From: Anaeramoeba flamelloides
Lineage: Eukaryota; Metamonada; Anaeramoebidae
Length of the DNA stretch: 64,000 nt
Direction: 5' to 3'
NCBI GenBank assembly: GCA_027625915.1
Contig: JANTQA010000048.1
Coordinates: 3,968,001-4,032,000, forward strand
Shown here: positions 43,623 through 57,024 of the stretch, piece by piece
How the letters are laid out: each line of letters opens with the position of its first letter
Numbering within the stretch: the first letter of the stretch is position 1
Notes under the pieces: generated by a model
The model's input: the letters and a program-made list of their open reading frames with translations, nothing else
The model's database searches: none
Told to the model about the DNA's origin: nothing
Program-made: the position numbers and the translations under genes

Positions 43623-45560
43623 TATTTCGATTTTAAATTATTTATTTATCTTTAAAAACAAATTTGATTTTTTTTTTTTTTATAAAATTTCTATCGATTA
43701 AGGATTATCAGAATTTTATTGTTAGTTAAAATTACTTTTAAAAGTAAATAGTATATTTATGAACTTTAAAGAATGTTGAAAAAAGAGATTTTGTTTAAAA
43801 TATTAATTTTGTATTTTTTATAAATATTTATCTAGATTAACAAAAAATAATTGGAATATAATTTATGTCTTTGTCTTTTTCACAGCATGGTTGAGATAAT
43901 TATCCTAAAAAAAAATAAATTCTTATTCTTTCATTTTCTTTTTATAGAACCAATTTTTTGTTTTTTCTTTTCTTTTTTGGATATATTTTTGAAGGAATTT
44001 TTCCAAGAAAAGTCAGTTTATTATATAAGTAATGATATCTTTTTTTATTTTTTTAAATAAAAAATCTCTATTTTACAATCGAGTAACATATTTTCATACT
44101 GTGGAAGTTATTTATAGTATTTTGATTATTATTTTTTTTGAAGGTTAAGAAGATAAGTTTAAACTATATGAATAAGTTTCTTGCTATTTTTTAGGTTTAT
44201 ATTTTTTTTATTTAGCTACTCTTTACTTTTATTATTTTGGATCATACTCTAATTTATTTATTTCATTATTTAGATTCTGCTAATGACAGTAACATGATTT
44301 AAAAATTAAGAGAACAGCTTTTTTTTCCATATGTCTCTATTGGTAATATTTGAAAGTTATTCATCTATGAACTTCGTATTGTAGAATATGATTAATTTTT
44401 TGTAATCCTCTTTCAAACACAAAATTTTAGAATTTCTTACAAATAGCTGATTTTAAATGAGGATTTATAATCTAGATTAACAATATGTTTTTTTTTAGAT
44501 TTTACCTGAGCTAATCATAATAATTCGTTAAATAGATTGTTTTTTTTTTTTTTTTTTTTTACTCTTTCAACCCTAAGTTCTCTAAAAATTGATCGTTATA
44601 AAACTTTTTGAGGTTATTAAGGAAAAATTGTTTTGTGTTTTAGGGATTCTAAAACAATTTTTTTAGTATATAAATTAATAAAACATTTTTTTAAAGGGGA
44701 GGAGGGGCATAAAAGTTGTTTTGGAAACAATTGGGGCCATAAAAACAAATACTTTCTGGAAAAAAACATCTCCAGTTTTTGATGCTTTCTAAATCCAAAA
44801 TATCTTACAAAAGTTTCCAAATCCAAAATATATCTCAAATTTTACTAAAAGTGTAATTTTGTTTTGAAAGTGTGAATTCATTTTTATTCAAATATTATTG
44901 AGTTTAGGTTGAGGGTATAAATAGATTTCAAAATAAAATGGGCTGGCCTTTACATAATTGGTAGAAAAAATTGGTTTTTAAACTTTTCGAGTTTTAGCCT
45001 TTATCCTACAAAAAAAATTGATCAATAAATGTTTAGGTAATATTCTATGGAAACCCACAATAATTCATGGAATTTGAAATATTTGAACTTTTTTTTCATT
45101 TATTATCTTTTAAAAAGGGTTTTTTTCTATATTGTGTTATATTCTAATCGTTTATGAGCCAAGATTTGGTTAATCCTTGATAAGATCCAAACAATAAATA
45201 AAAAAAATATTCAAAAATTGAAAAATTCTCACTCTGGTTTACCGTTTTTTCTTTTCATAAATTGGGTTAATTAATCCTGTTTTGGTTTCAAAGTTTAAAT
45301 ATCCCTTATGCACTAGTGAAATTTTTCTCTTTAAATTCTCAGAATTAAAAATTTCAAAAAACAAACAAAATCTACCTACTCCCTTAAAAAAAGTAATTAC
45401 CACAAGTATTTTGGTTATACCTACTCTTATAAAGTTAAATAGACAAGAATAAAAAAAATAACCCACTTTATCCTTTTCTATTCCATTATTACACAGAGAG
45501 TCTTCAAAATTAGCACTTCCAAAAGTTAAAAAAAAATCATTTTTTTGCAAAATCTCTCTT
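43623..45560. other. Non-coding stretch upstream of ubiquitin-eS31
   Basis: No gene is supported. Notable are a 20-nt T tract near 44541-44560 and a G-rich patch GGGGAGGAGGGGCATAAA near 44696-44713. A - strand frame at 45239-45550 starts only at a TTG and has no recognisable domain. Confidence 0.35.
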
Positions 45561-45580
45561 AAAATTTCATAACAAACAAG

Positions 45581-46183
<603 letters not shown>

Positions 46184-47914
46184 CAAAAAAAAATTAATCA
46201 ATAATTTTGTTACACCTACCCTTTCAGCTTCTTTAATAGTCTTGTGTTCACTGAAATTTTTCTTTCTTCATTCAAAAAAGAAAAAAAAAAAAAAAAAAAA
46301 AGCAAAAATAATCAAATTTTTTTAGAATAAAAATACAGTCAGCAATTGATCCATTTATAAAAATGTGTCTGTTTATTTTTTGGTTGGTTCAGGGCTTATC
46401 TCTTATCGATCTTTTCTTTTAGTTTTTTTCACTGTACTCGTTTGAAAAAAGGTTGTGCATCAATTAATGAAATTATTTTAATTCTTTAATTTTTCAATGA
46501 AATATAAAATTGGCTGTCTAATTGTATTTGAAAAGGCACATTTACAATGTTAATATCTCTAGCTATCCTCGAATTTTTAGATAAAATTGTGACAAATAAA
46601 AAAAAGAAGATTAGAGATAGTTTTGTTTTCAATTTTACAATTCAACAACTAATTCAATTTTTGACAAGTTTTGCAGATTTTCTTTTGAAAAAAAGTCACT
46701 TAAAAGTACCGAACTTTTGAGGGTGGACAACCCTTAAAGTTTTTTGAAAAAAATGAATCTCATTTTTCTATGAGATTTATGATTAAAAATTTGACTATTA
46801 TCGAGATTTCCTAACCAATAAATAGGATTTCGATATAAAAGTAGATCCAAATTGTTTTTGTTGGTTCAGTTGTTCTATTACTATTTAAGGACTATTCGAA
46901 TTTTATGCTCAGTGAGGGTTGAAATAAAATACTATAAACAGAAAAAAAGCTTTAAAAGACAATGAATGGAGGAAAAGTCAAAATATTGCAATTTTTGGAT
47001 TTTTTAGATTTTGCTTGAAAATCATTTATTGATCCAAAAACTTTTTGAATTTCCCAAACAAAATTGGGCAAAACTAAAAAGCCATTATTTTTGATATTAG
47101 GAAAATGTCACTCCACTTTCTTTTCAAGTATATTTATACTCTATCGCTACATTCTAACATACTTGAAAAGAAAGTGGAATGACATTTTCCTGATGAAATT
47201 TTTTTCTTCAAAATTTGTTGTGAATAATTTGGATTTGATGAAGGAAAATTGTTTTTGCCCAACTCAAAATTTTGTAAAAAAAACCTAAATTTTTCAAGTT
47301 AGCAAGATCCCTGAGATCATGTTACTTTTAAGTCTATATATATTTATATCTATATCTATGTTACTAGGTGGGAAAATAGTATTTACTAACCATAAAATTC
47401 GAATAATCCTTAATTCGAATTGAAAAAATTTAAAATTTATCTTAGGGACAATGCAAAATCCAAAGTAAAATTTGAAAAATATCAAATCTAATTGATTTCG
47501 TAAAGATTGTTTGGGTTTTTTCGATTAATAATTAGTAAAGAATATTTGGGGAACTTGAAGTAAATTTTTTTATTAAATTATGCATTGTGGGTGTTTGTAT
47601 ATTTTTAAATGAATTATAAGAAGAATATATTTGTGGAAACATGAAATAAAAAATTTCATTTATTAATTAAAAAAGAACAGTATATAAATATTCACCAAAA
47701 CAAATATTTTTTGTGTATAAACTTGATCTACCCAGTAAAATGTTTTCTGATGAACAAAAATTAATAATTATCTTTGAATAACTTGTTGGATTCTTTTTAT
47801 TAAGAATTTCAATGGAATAATCAAAAGTGAAATTTTTTTTATTATTTTTATATTATTTTACAAAATATATTGCTTAAAACCCTATTATAGACTTATTCCA
47901 CAAATTTTTATTAT
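46184..47914. other. Intergenic stretch with one long-stem hairpin
   Basis: No gene is supported. At 47099-47131 and 47159-47191 lie two 33-nt arms with a single mismatch (AGGAAAATGTCACTCCACTT and inverse) around a 27-nt loop. This could be a tiny MITE or a hairpin-RNA precursor. A second copy was not noticed. Confidence 0.5.
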
Positions 47915-48420
47915 TTAAGGGATTGATTACCAGAGATCCATATGAATCAAAGTATGTTGTAATTTGTCATAAATAATATTAGTGTATTTCTCAAATAGTA
48001 TATGTGACAAAGCCATTCATAAATCTTATTACTTAATAAATTATTACATTTTTTACTATTTTATATAATTACAAATTATCATTTTTGATAATTTTTTTCT
48101 TTGATAATATTTAAAAATCTAAAAATTGAAACCTAAATAATAGTATTCCTGTATTGAATGATTCATCTTTATGACTTCCGAATGTAACTATTTTTATTAT
48201 TATTTAATTTGAAAAATTAACTGAATAACCATCAACTTAAAAACCTGAAGAATGATTAATTTTGTTTCCTTTTTCTAAAGATAATTGTAATATCAATTTA
48301 TTTTCAAGATTTGTGAAATAATTTGTCAAAAAAATCTTTGTTTTAATTATTTAATTGTTAAAAAAAATGAATTTTTTAGTAACTTTCTACATTTCGAGAC
48401 AAATATAAGTGATTTATCAA
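47915..48420. mobile_element. Family T element, copy 2 (one end seen)
   Basis: Begins TTAAGGGATTGATTACCAG and runs parallel to 20577-21070: shared AATCAAAGTATGTTGTAATT, TTTTTTAGTAAC and TCTACATTTCG. Homology stops soon after 48400, so the right end is lost or replaced. It is older or more diverged than copy 1. Confidence 0.6.
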
Positions 48421-49472
48421 TTTTTCCAGGGATAGGTAAAAAAAATGACAAAAATAAATAACTTGCCATTAGAGATGATTTAATTAGCTGATACTTTATA
48501 TCAACTTCTTGCTGCTTGTGTACTCTTTCAATTTTTACTTTTTTCAAATATTAATTTGTTATTTTTTGTCATTCAAAACCACTTTTTAGGGTGATTGTGA
48601 GAGTTTCTAATTATTTAAATTAGAAAATCTGCGAAATAAATCAAATTAGTATATTTTATAACGATTAAGTATTGCGGCTGAAACTAATTTTCGAAAAAAG
48701 TGAAAAATAAAAGAGTCTTTTAATCAAATAACTCATTGAATTTGACCATTTTTAACAAACAATAAAAATAAAAAATATTGGTTGAAAATTTATAGATCAA
48801 ACTGATCAATTTGTTTGAGTTGGGTCTTTAAAAAAATATTGATTTTGGGAATTTTTGTATAAGTTAAAATTTTTCAAAATTATTAAAATAAATTGGTAGA
48901 ATTTTTTACCTTTTTTTTATTTTTTAACCAGAAAAATTGTAAATATATTTGTTTTTTTTTTTGTTTATTTGTTTTGTATTTTAATTAAAAGTATTAACTA
49001 ACCCGTTTATAATAATAACTCTTGTAATTTTGTTCATTTCTCCAAAATAAGCAAATTGTAATTCTCTTATGAAGATATTAAAAATAACACCTATCAAGAA
49101 TTATATTTAGTTTATTTTATTGAATTCACCAAAATAACGCAAGTTACTTTTTTTCGTTTTATAATAAAAAATGAAAATTTTAGAATTCAAAAAATAGACT
49201 CAAAATTAATAAATTGTTGAGGTGATGTTAACTCACAGATTTCATGAGCCAAAGTACAAATCACAAAATTAATTTTTATAAATTATCTTGGAAAGATTTC
49301 ATTTTTTTAAAAAAAAAAAAATACTACAAGTAACTTAACGAGAAAAAATATCAAAATAAATTAAAAAATAAAAAATCTAAATCAAAAATAGAATAAAAAA
49401 CAGTATAATGTATGTAATTATTTTAAGAATATATATATATAATATGGGCATACATTAAAAAAGTAAAAATAA

Positions 49473-52400
49473 TTAATTTTGGCCAACATCTCGTAAAGTG
49501 TTTGATAAAATAAAATCTGTAATATTTTCAAATACATGTTTCATATTATCAGTATCTGTAGCGCATGTAAAGTGGGTGTAAATATTTCGATTTTTTACTT
49601 GATTTAATGAAATGAATTTATTCTTCAAAAATTCCGAAGCATTCTCATAATTACAGCCGCCTTCATAATCTTCAAAGCACACGTTGAGGTCAACTTTTTT
49701 AATTTTTTCTTCAAAAAGATCTCTTTTGTTTAAAAATAGGATTATTGCAGAATCTGCAAACCATCTCGAATTGCAAATTTCACCGAACAGCATTAATGCT
49801 TCTGCCATTCTATTTTTATTTCGATCTTCAAATAACATTTGGTCATATTCACTCATTGAAGCACAAAAAATAACTGCGGTGACACTCTCAAAGCAATGAA
49901 TCCATTTTTTCCTTTCAGATCTTTGGCCGCCCACATCATATAATCTATTCAGAGGAATTTATTTTGCATTTTTTGTTATATTTTTAATAAAATTTCCAAA
50001 TTAATTTTTTAGTTTTTTGAATCATAGAATTATAAAATATATAACCATTTAAAAAAAAATCGGATTTTTTTCTTTTGAGGGAGATGTTAGTATCTCTTAT
50101 TATCATTGTGTTTTGTAGAGTTTCACAAAAATTGATAAGAAAATTAATAGATTTTTTCACAAAAATTGAAGCGCTGGAAAACCTTCCTTAGTTTTTTTTT
50201 TTTTAATTACTGTTTTGATTGGAAAGACAATATGTTTTCTAAACAAAAACAATAATGAAAAAGAAATAAAAAAAAACACTGTTTGCTTTTTTTAATTGTC
50301 ATGAAGTGACGTGGAGTGCCGTGGAGTGCCTAGGTTTTTTTTTACTTTTTGAAATGAAAAGAAAATTAAATAAATTTTCTTTACATTTCAAAAAGTAAAA
50401 AAAACCTAGAACACTTCACAAATAAATAGAAAACTCAAAAAAACATAACTATAGTTTTTCGAAATATAAAAGGTTGGAGGAGAATCAAAGATTTTTCTCT
50501 TTAGATTTAGAATACTCAAAAAAACCTAACGGTGCTTTTTCAGAATTCAAAAGAATGGAGAAAAATCAAAGATTTTACTCAATCCTTTTGAATTCTGGAA
50601 TAGTAAAAAATAGTTTTTTTGAATTCGTTCTTTGTTTCAATTAGAAAATAAATAGGTTTTCTTATCAAAAATTAAAAAACAAGAAAACACAGGTGTCTAT
50701 TTCTTTATTGTTTATTGATATTATTATTATATTTAATAATTTTAAGTATTCTTGTGGGGAGTCATAGAGTATTGTAGAATGTCATAGAAAATCTAACGAC
50801 ATTTCCTAAATGAATTTTTTTTTATTAAATTGTCTCTGAAATTATTTGAGTTTTGATCTAATAATTTTAAGTTTTCTATTTCCCAATTATTTTTTCATCT
50901 TGTTTTTTTCTAAAAAACTTTATATTTCCTGATATATGTGTTTAAAACGAGGTAAAACTAAAAAAAAAAAAAATTGTATGGCTTCTTCTAGAAATAGATT
51001 AAAATGCTGACTTGAACAATTTTTACTTCAGTTTTATAAACGATTCTTGGGGGACGGGTGTTAATTTGAAAAAAAATTGTGTTTATTAATTTTATTCAAA
51101 GATCCATTGAATTAGAATTTTTTCAGTCAAATTAATAATAACTCGCCCACGAAATAATAAAAGTTTTAGATTTCTGAAAATTAATTATTTTTTTTAAACA
51201 AGTATTTTTTCAAAGAACAGATTATTCAGTTATCGTTTTAACCAAATCTTCTTAAGCTTTCTAAAAAACAATTTTGAAATATTTTCTAGATTTCAGTACA
51301 ATAATAAAAGTATTTTAATTTTATTAATAGACTATACAACGAATTTATATTTAATTTATTAATAAGTTTTATATGTAATAAGAATGAATAATATAATTAG
51401 AGAAAAAAAAAAAAAAATTGCTTACAGAAAATCAGATGATTCGTATTGGAATCTAGTTTCAATAATTCCAGTGGTTCTTACTCTTGTCATTAAGATATCT
51501 TGATCAGTAGGAATATAATTTTCTTCGCCAAATCTCTTAATATTCTCAAAAAGGCTAAATTGAAAGTAAAAAATTATTTTATGAAATTAATTTAATAAAA
51601 ATATAATAAAAACGTTAATCAATGGTAAATTTTTATAAAAACGATAATATTAAATGAATTTTTGAAATACAAATTTAGGAATTAGGCAAAATAAGAAGAA
51701 ATAAAAACTCCTCCTTTGAACAATAAAAAAATAAAAATAATTTTTTTCCAACTGCTTTATTAATTAACAAAAGAAATTTGTCTAATGGTTATTAGATAGC
51801 ATTTATTATTTTGAGTTAAATCGTTTCAGTGGATCTGTAATAATGAAAATTTTATAAACTCTTCGGAATTTTGTTTGTTTTTTTTTTGAATCGGATAAAA
51901 ATATTTATTGTGATTTTTCTGATAAAAAAAAATAATACCCATCCTTCTTTTGGTATTTTGTTAATTTATTAAATGCATTCTTATAATAACAAGTTCTAAT
52001 TTTAATATTAATTCAAACAATTTTAAAAAAAATCTAAAAATTCAAAATATAAATAATAATTTCAGAATAAATTTTTATTTCCTTCTTCTTCTGTTTATTC
52101 TTGGATTTTTTTTTAATTTTCTTTTTATTGCTGCTTTTACTTCTTCACTTGAATATTTTAATAATAATGAATGATGGGATTGAATATAAGTTAAATAAGT
52201 ATACTGAAATTCAAATAACTTATAAAAAAAAATGTTTTATGTTATTTAAGCGTACTGAAAATTGAAATCATTTTTTCACATTTTTGCTTTTGCTTTTTTT
52301 GTTTATTTATTTTGATAAAAGTAATCCATTTGCAATTTTTTTTTGTTTATTGCAAGATCTCTAGTCACCAAGTAAAAACGTGTTCTTCTAAGGTTATTGA

Positions 52401-55400
52401 AACAGTGAAAAATGATTTTAGAAAAATAATATTGATTTCTATTGGGATTTTCTTTGATCTTCAATTGAAGATCAAAATTGACAGTGTTGTTTTTTTCAAT
52501 GGTTCACTAAGAATTTTAATTTTTCAATTCATAAGAAAATAAACTGAAATTAAAAATTTTTAGAAAACTAAATTAAGTTTCAAATACTTCTAATTATTGT
52601 GTCTGTTTTTGATGCTCTTTGAATTCGAAGTTACAAATTTAGTCACTTCAAAATTTTCTCATTGTTACCAGTTCAAATGATTATTAACATTTAACCCTTA
52701 ACAGTAACAATAAAATTTAAAATTCTTGGAATAGTTCAAACAGTCAAAACAATCAGAGTAATAGAATTTCATTCAATTTGGAAATAATTATTATTTTTGT
52801 AAAATATGAAAATCATTTTTTCATCTTTTAGTTTTTGATTTTCCATTTCATTTTTTGAATTAATTAACTTATTTCGGTTCAATCAAAATATTTTTCAACA
52901 ATCGATATTATGTCAAAGTTGAGTTGTTCCGAATAGAAGAACTCAAATAAAATTAATTGGTAGTATCTAACCTTTTGATCGATCAATATTCCTAATAGAA
53001 TTTCAACAAATTTACAAAATGGATTTTTTTTTTGTTTTGCTCTCTCCAAAATTTAAATTCTGTCTTGATTTATTTTTTCGCTTTTTCTATTATTCATCTT
53101 TTTTTTTTCTTTGCTTTTTTTTATAGACTCTTCATTTTATTTTTGAAAACTAAATTGAGTTTTAAATTTGTCGAATGTCCCTTTCTAGAGACTGTGACTT
53201 TCTAGATACTCTTTGGATTAGAAGACACAAATTTAGTTAATTCAAAATTCTCTCTTTAACGGGTTAAATTGTTTTTTAGCATTTAACCATTAACAATAAA
53301 TTCCACTCTCCAAAATTTTTAACGCGGTATTTATTTGTTTGTTTTGGCAATTATTTTATTTTTGGTTTTGTGGGTATTGTAAATTTTAAAAAATTGTTAA
53401 CATTTCAATTAACTGTCGAATCTAAAACCCGGAAATTTTCATAAACCCGGTAATTCCATTTTTCTGATCAATTGAAAATATTAGTAAAATGGAATTACCA
53501 GGTTTATGAAAATTTCCGGGTTTTAGATTTGACTGTAATGAATGGTTCTAATTAACTATTTCTTATAGAATTTATTTAATAAGATTCTTTTTTTCAAAAA
53601 TTGAATTTTCGTGTGTTAAAAATTTTCGATTTGAGTTTATATAGATTGATTAGATTTACTTTATATAGATATCATCTATTCTCTCAGATCTATTATTATA
53701 TTGTTTTTTTATTTATTCTTCAAAGGTCAATTATAAAAAATAATTCATATTAGGAAATTTTTTGTGTACCTTTGATGGAAATAAAGTTTTTCTTCATAAA
53801 CTATAAAACAATTTCCTTGAAAAAAAAAAAATTAAGATAATTAATAAAAATTGAAATTTCTTAACTGGACAATGATTCAGTCTGTTGGCCGAAAAAATTG
53901 GTCATCATTCTGAATTTTCGATCAAATCAAAAGTATATTGAAAAATCAATTATTTTTACCTCAAAATACAAAGTTTAGTTGCCAAAAATACCCAGGATCA
54001 GAGTTACAAAACGCGTTATACAAATAAAACGTGTACTGCTTTTTTTTTTTCTTTTTTTTTTTTCTTCTTGTTTAAATATAGCTTCTAATTCAGTATTCTA
54101 ATTCCCAATTCAAAATTTTTAACACATCAAAATTCGATTTGTGAAAAAAAAATCTTATTTAATCAATTCAAGAAGAAATACCAAATTAGAACCATTCGAT
54201 AATTGAAATGTTAGCAATTGTTTATAAATTACAATACTCACAAAAAAAAAAATAAATAATTATCAATACAAATAAATCAAGATTGTGTTAAAAATTTTGG
54301 AGAGAGCAAAACAAAAAAATACATTTGTAAATTTGTTGAAATTCTATTAGGATTATTGATCGGTCAAAGGTTAGATACTACCAACTAATTTTATTTGAGT
54401 TCTTCTATTCGGAACAACTCAACTTTAGCATAATATCAATCGTTGAAAAAAGTTTTTGATTGAACGAAACAAGTTACCTAATTCAAAAAATGAAATGAAA
54501 ACAAAAACTAAAAGATGAAAAAATGACTTTCATATTTTTTGAAAATCAAAATTATTTCCAATTTGAATGAAATTGTATTATTGTGGTTGTTTGAAACATT
54601 TTAGCTGTGTGGAAAATTTTGAATTTTAATTTAGAATAACCAAGGTCAAATTAATTTTTTAGGTCATCTCCTTGATGGCTTGAGAAAATTTTAAATTGTG
54701 AATTTATTTGTAAATTTTCATAATTATTGAATTTTTAAAAATTTTTTTGTTTTTGTTGAGACTCTATTTTTTGAGAGAAAAATTTCAAATTTGATCCTTT
54801 TTTTTTAGAATTTCTTTTATAAATAATAGAATTTTAATTACTCATGTTCATTTTTACTTCTTGTTTATTATTGGTTCCTTTGATCGACGAATGTGCAATC
54901 TTTCTAGAAACAAAAAAGAAACTCGGCTTTTAATCTGAAGAATGGCTTTTACTCATTCTGTAGGGTTATTTTGACAACTTTAAATCCAGTTTATTCCTGA
55001 GTATGGACTTATCTTATTTACCTAAATACCATGATTTGTTGAAATTAAACTGGTGATTTTGACGGTAAAGTATTTTGGTTTGCAAACATTTCAAGTGGAT
55101 TTTTGGTTTGAGAAGGGAAAAAATGATTTACCCAACTGAACGAGAATTTAAATAAAACACCATAAATTTGATTTCTGAAAGTATACCCACCAAAAAGAAT
55201 GTCTTTTGTTAAATTTAAAATTTAGGGTTTTTTTTTTTATTTTTTCTTTTTAAAGAAGTGTAAATTTTAACACTGTATGTCAACCAAAAATGCTTTTTAG
55301 TCAAAAAGTATGAAAGTTAAACACAAAAGTAAGTTTCACCAATCGTCAAATTTGGATAGTACTTTACTTTTTTTCAAAAAAGGTAAAATAAATAATTTCG

Positions 55401-56852
55401 AAATTTCTCAAATAAAAAGTAAGAAAAAAGAAAAATTACAAAATTATTAAAACCGTTATTCTTTGAATCCAAATTTGCCTTTTTGTTTATTTTGTTACTT
55501 CCATTTTCAGAAAGTGTAAACTCAAAAAAGTTGTAAAAATTGTTTCCAAATATCTGAATAAAATTTAATTTCTACAATTTTTGGAACAGTTCAACAAAGT
55601 TTTGTTTTTTTTTTTGTAAAGTTAAATTCAAATAACGAGAACAATGGCATTTTTATTTTGGTAAATTAGTACTTTGGAAAATAAGCAATTTTTTCAAAGA
55701 GTTGAACAGATCGCTTTGAAATTTTTTCTTGTGATCTGACAAACTTTTGGTTTTGTTTTTGTTATTCCCAATTCTTTGCATTTATGGAATTTTTTCAAGA
55801 TAAACAGTTTTTGATCAACAAAGCCTGTTCTTTGAAAAAGATTAATTTAATTCTTCACTTGAAAGTTGATTTTTTTTTTTTCAGGTTGGTTGGAAAGAAA
55901 AACAGAATTTTCAAAGATAAAAAAAAAAAAAGATTCTTTAAAAAAAAAAAACAAAAGAAAAGAAAAGAAAAGAAAAGAAAAGATTACTATTCACAAGAAT
56001 CATAAAGTTGAATTTCATTTTTTCTTTCTAATACTTTTTTAATCCCAGCATCGTTCCAAATGGAAATGAAGTCTTCAATGTGGTCGTCAAATTTTTCGTT
56101 TCTAAGAGTTATTAAATGCTTACAGATATCCTATTGAAAGGGTTTTTTTTTTTTTTTTTGTTTTTGTTTAGTTTTTAGGTTAATTGGGTGCAAAATTGAA
56201 AAAGGATTGAGTGTGGTTGCTTGTAAAATGGTTTTTCTTAAATTCTCTTTTCAAAATTCTGGGGTTTTTGTTTTTAAAAAAGAGCTGATTTGGGGGGATA
56301 GTTGGTATTTTTTTTATTATTGTGTTTGTAATTTTGTTTTATTTTTTGTGTTTGTTCTGATTTTATTTTTTCCAAAAATTTTTCTAATAAACGAGCAAAC
56401 AAAACAAACCTTGTTTTTGGAAAATTAAGTGTCAATTTTTTAAAACTAGTTTTGGAAAAATGCTCAAAAGAAAAGAAAAAACAAAAAGAAAAAGAAAAAC
56501 AAAAAGAAATACAAAAAGAAAAACAAAAAGAGCTTACATTATTCTTTTCTGTTTCGAACTCATATCCAAAGTTTTCCAAACCTTCAATTAAAACACGAGA
56601 ACAGTGAATGATATTATTTTTTACTTGATCAATTGCCTTCATTCTTTCTTTTTTGGTAAATTCAAGTTGATGAATAATCCTCAGTTGTTTGGAAATTGTA
56701 GATTTTCCAGAATCTCCTGCTCCTAAAAGAAGAAGCTTTACTTCATTTTCTAATTTTACTTGTTCAGTGACAAGTTGCTTCTCAATATTCTTATCACGCT
56801 TTGTTTCACCGACATTGTCTTTTTTTTTATTGGATGAAAAACTTTTTCCCAT
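49473..56852 (-). CDS. Heterotrimeric G-protein alpha subunit, copy 2 (inverted)
   Basis: Exons 56538-56852, 55988-56130, 51426-51554 and 49473-49944 (complement) give 352 residues with the same splice sites and phases as the gene at 21731-29473. Exons 1-3 encode the same protein; exon 4 differs at five residues (215 Q/E, 216 N/S, 232 G/M, 261 T/S, 313 E/K). All GTPase motifs are intact ([40 protein letters not shown]). As in copy 1 there is a myristoylation-type N-terminus without Cys3, and the C-terminus is LRDVGQN. Intron 2 is 4.4 kb because family A, C and G elements lie in it; intron 3 is 1.5 kb. Residues 215, 216 and 232 lie beside switch II and in the switch III loop, so effector or regulator preference could differ; this is inference. 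Confidence 0.92.
50300..50810. repeat. Palindrome cluster in G-alpha copy 2, intron 3
   Basis: Holds short stem-loops like those at 23.8-24.2 kb. At about 50541-50597 the arms are CAGAATTCAAAAGAATGGAG and a near inverse (with AATCAAAGATT at the turn). Another pair around 50334-50405 has TTACTTTTTGAAATG and its inverse. Spacers contain GGAGTGCCGTGGAGTGCC, AACCTAACGGTGC and TCTAACGACATT, the inverse of the GCCGTTAGG-type words in copy 1. Confidence 0.5.
51826..52205 (-). other. Exon-like islands in G-alpha copy 2, intron 2
   Basis: Two - strand frames look coding. The first, after GAATTTCAG near 52206, reads [20 protein letters not shown] and ends in a basic [11 protein letters not shown] and stop near 52079. 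The second, about 52015-51826, is stop-free for about 63 codons ([20 protein letters not shown] inside) and ends [13 protein letters not shown] plus stop. There is no ATG and no recognised family. The second shares only its last 20 codons with the island at 25300-25504. Confidence 0.25.
52575..53330 (+). repeat. Two family G repeats in direct orientation
   Basis: Copies at about 52575-52735 and 53150-53330 share CTCTTTG(A/G)ATT, AGAAG(A/T)(C/T)ACAAATTTAGT and CATTTAACC(C/A)(T)TAACA. The same unit lies in the reverse direction in eL43 intron 3 (12963-13125). The 400-bp segment between them here is family C sequence. Confidence 0.45.
52700..53635 (-). mobile_element. Family C element, inverted and interrupted
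   Basis: 52715-53060 is the reverse complement of the main part of 54285-54610; its left terminus reappears at about 53590-53632 (TTCGTGTGTTAAAAATTTTC, the inverse of the left end at 54110-54135). Family G and a hairpin element interrupt it. It lies within the family A element above. Confidence 0.5.
53412..53537. mobile_element. 126-bp hairpin element
   Basis: Arms of about 50 nt: ACTGTCGAATCTAAAACCCG to GGTAATTCCATT and the inverse AATGGAATTACCAGG to TTTTAGATTTGACTGT. One arm matches 500-577 at the left of the window. There is no coding capacity. Confidence 0.65.
54090..54645 (+). mobile_element. Family C element, copy 3 (diverged)
   Basis: Matches the copies at 10473 and 19051 in order: left end near ATTCAAAATTTTTAACACAT, the interior AATTTGTTGAAATTCTATTA, and the right end GCTGTGTGGAAAATTTTGAA. 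It faces the copy at 52700-53635, giving a large inverted arrangement about 1.9 kb across in G-alpha intron 2. Confidence 0.55.
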
Positions 56853-57024
56853 TTTGGTTTTGTAAAAATGTTAAAAAAATAAAATTATCAAGATCAAAAC
56901 ACTACAAAAAGAGTTCAAAAATTGTAGCCACTTTTTTTTACTTTACAACATCTGGTTTTTTTAAAATTATTTAAATTTTTGAAAGTAATAAAAATATTAA
57001 AATTCAATAACATTCCTTTTAACG

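Larger units (their letters stand above)
52245..53795. mobile_element. Family A MITE split by inserted elements
   Basis: Positions 52245-52555 match the left and middle of family A (GAAATCATTTTTTCACATTT, and the TTTGATCTTCAA palindrome), and 53640-53795 match its right part (TTCAAAGGTCAATTATA, then the end ACCTTTGATGGAAATAAAGT). The intervening 1.05 kb is a family C element with a family G pair and a small hairpin element. So the order of arrival is A first, then C, then the smaller insertions. The left border is not clear. Confidence 0.55.

Noticed and set aside
45239-45550. 103-codon - strand frame upstream of ubiquitin-eS31
   Set aside because: It starts only at a TTG and has no recognisable domain; it would overlap the likely promoter of ubiquitin-eS31.
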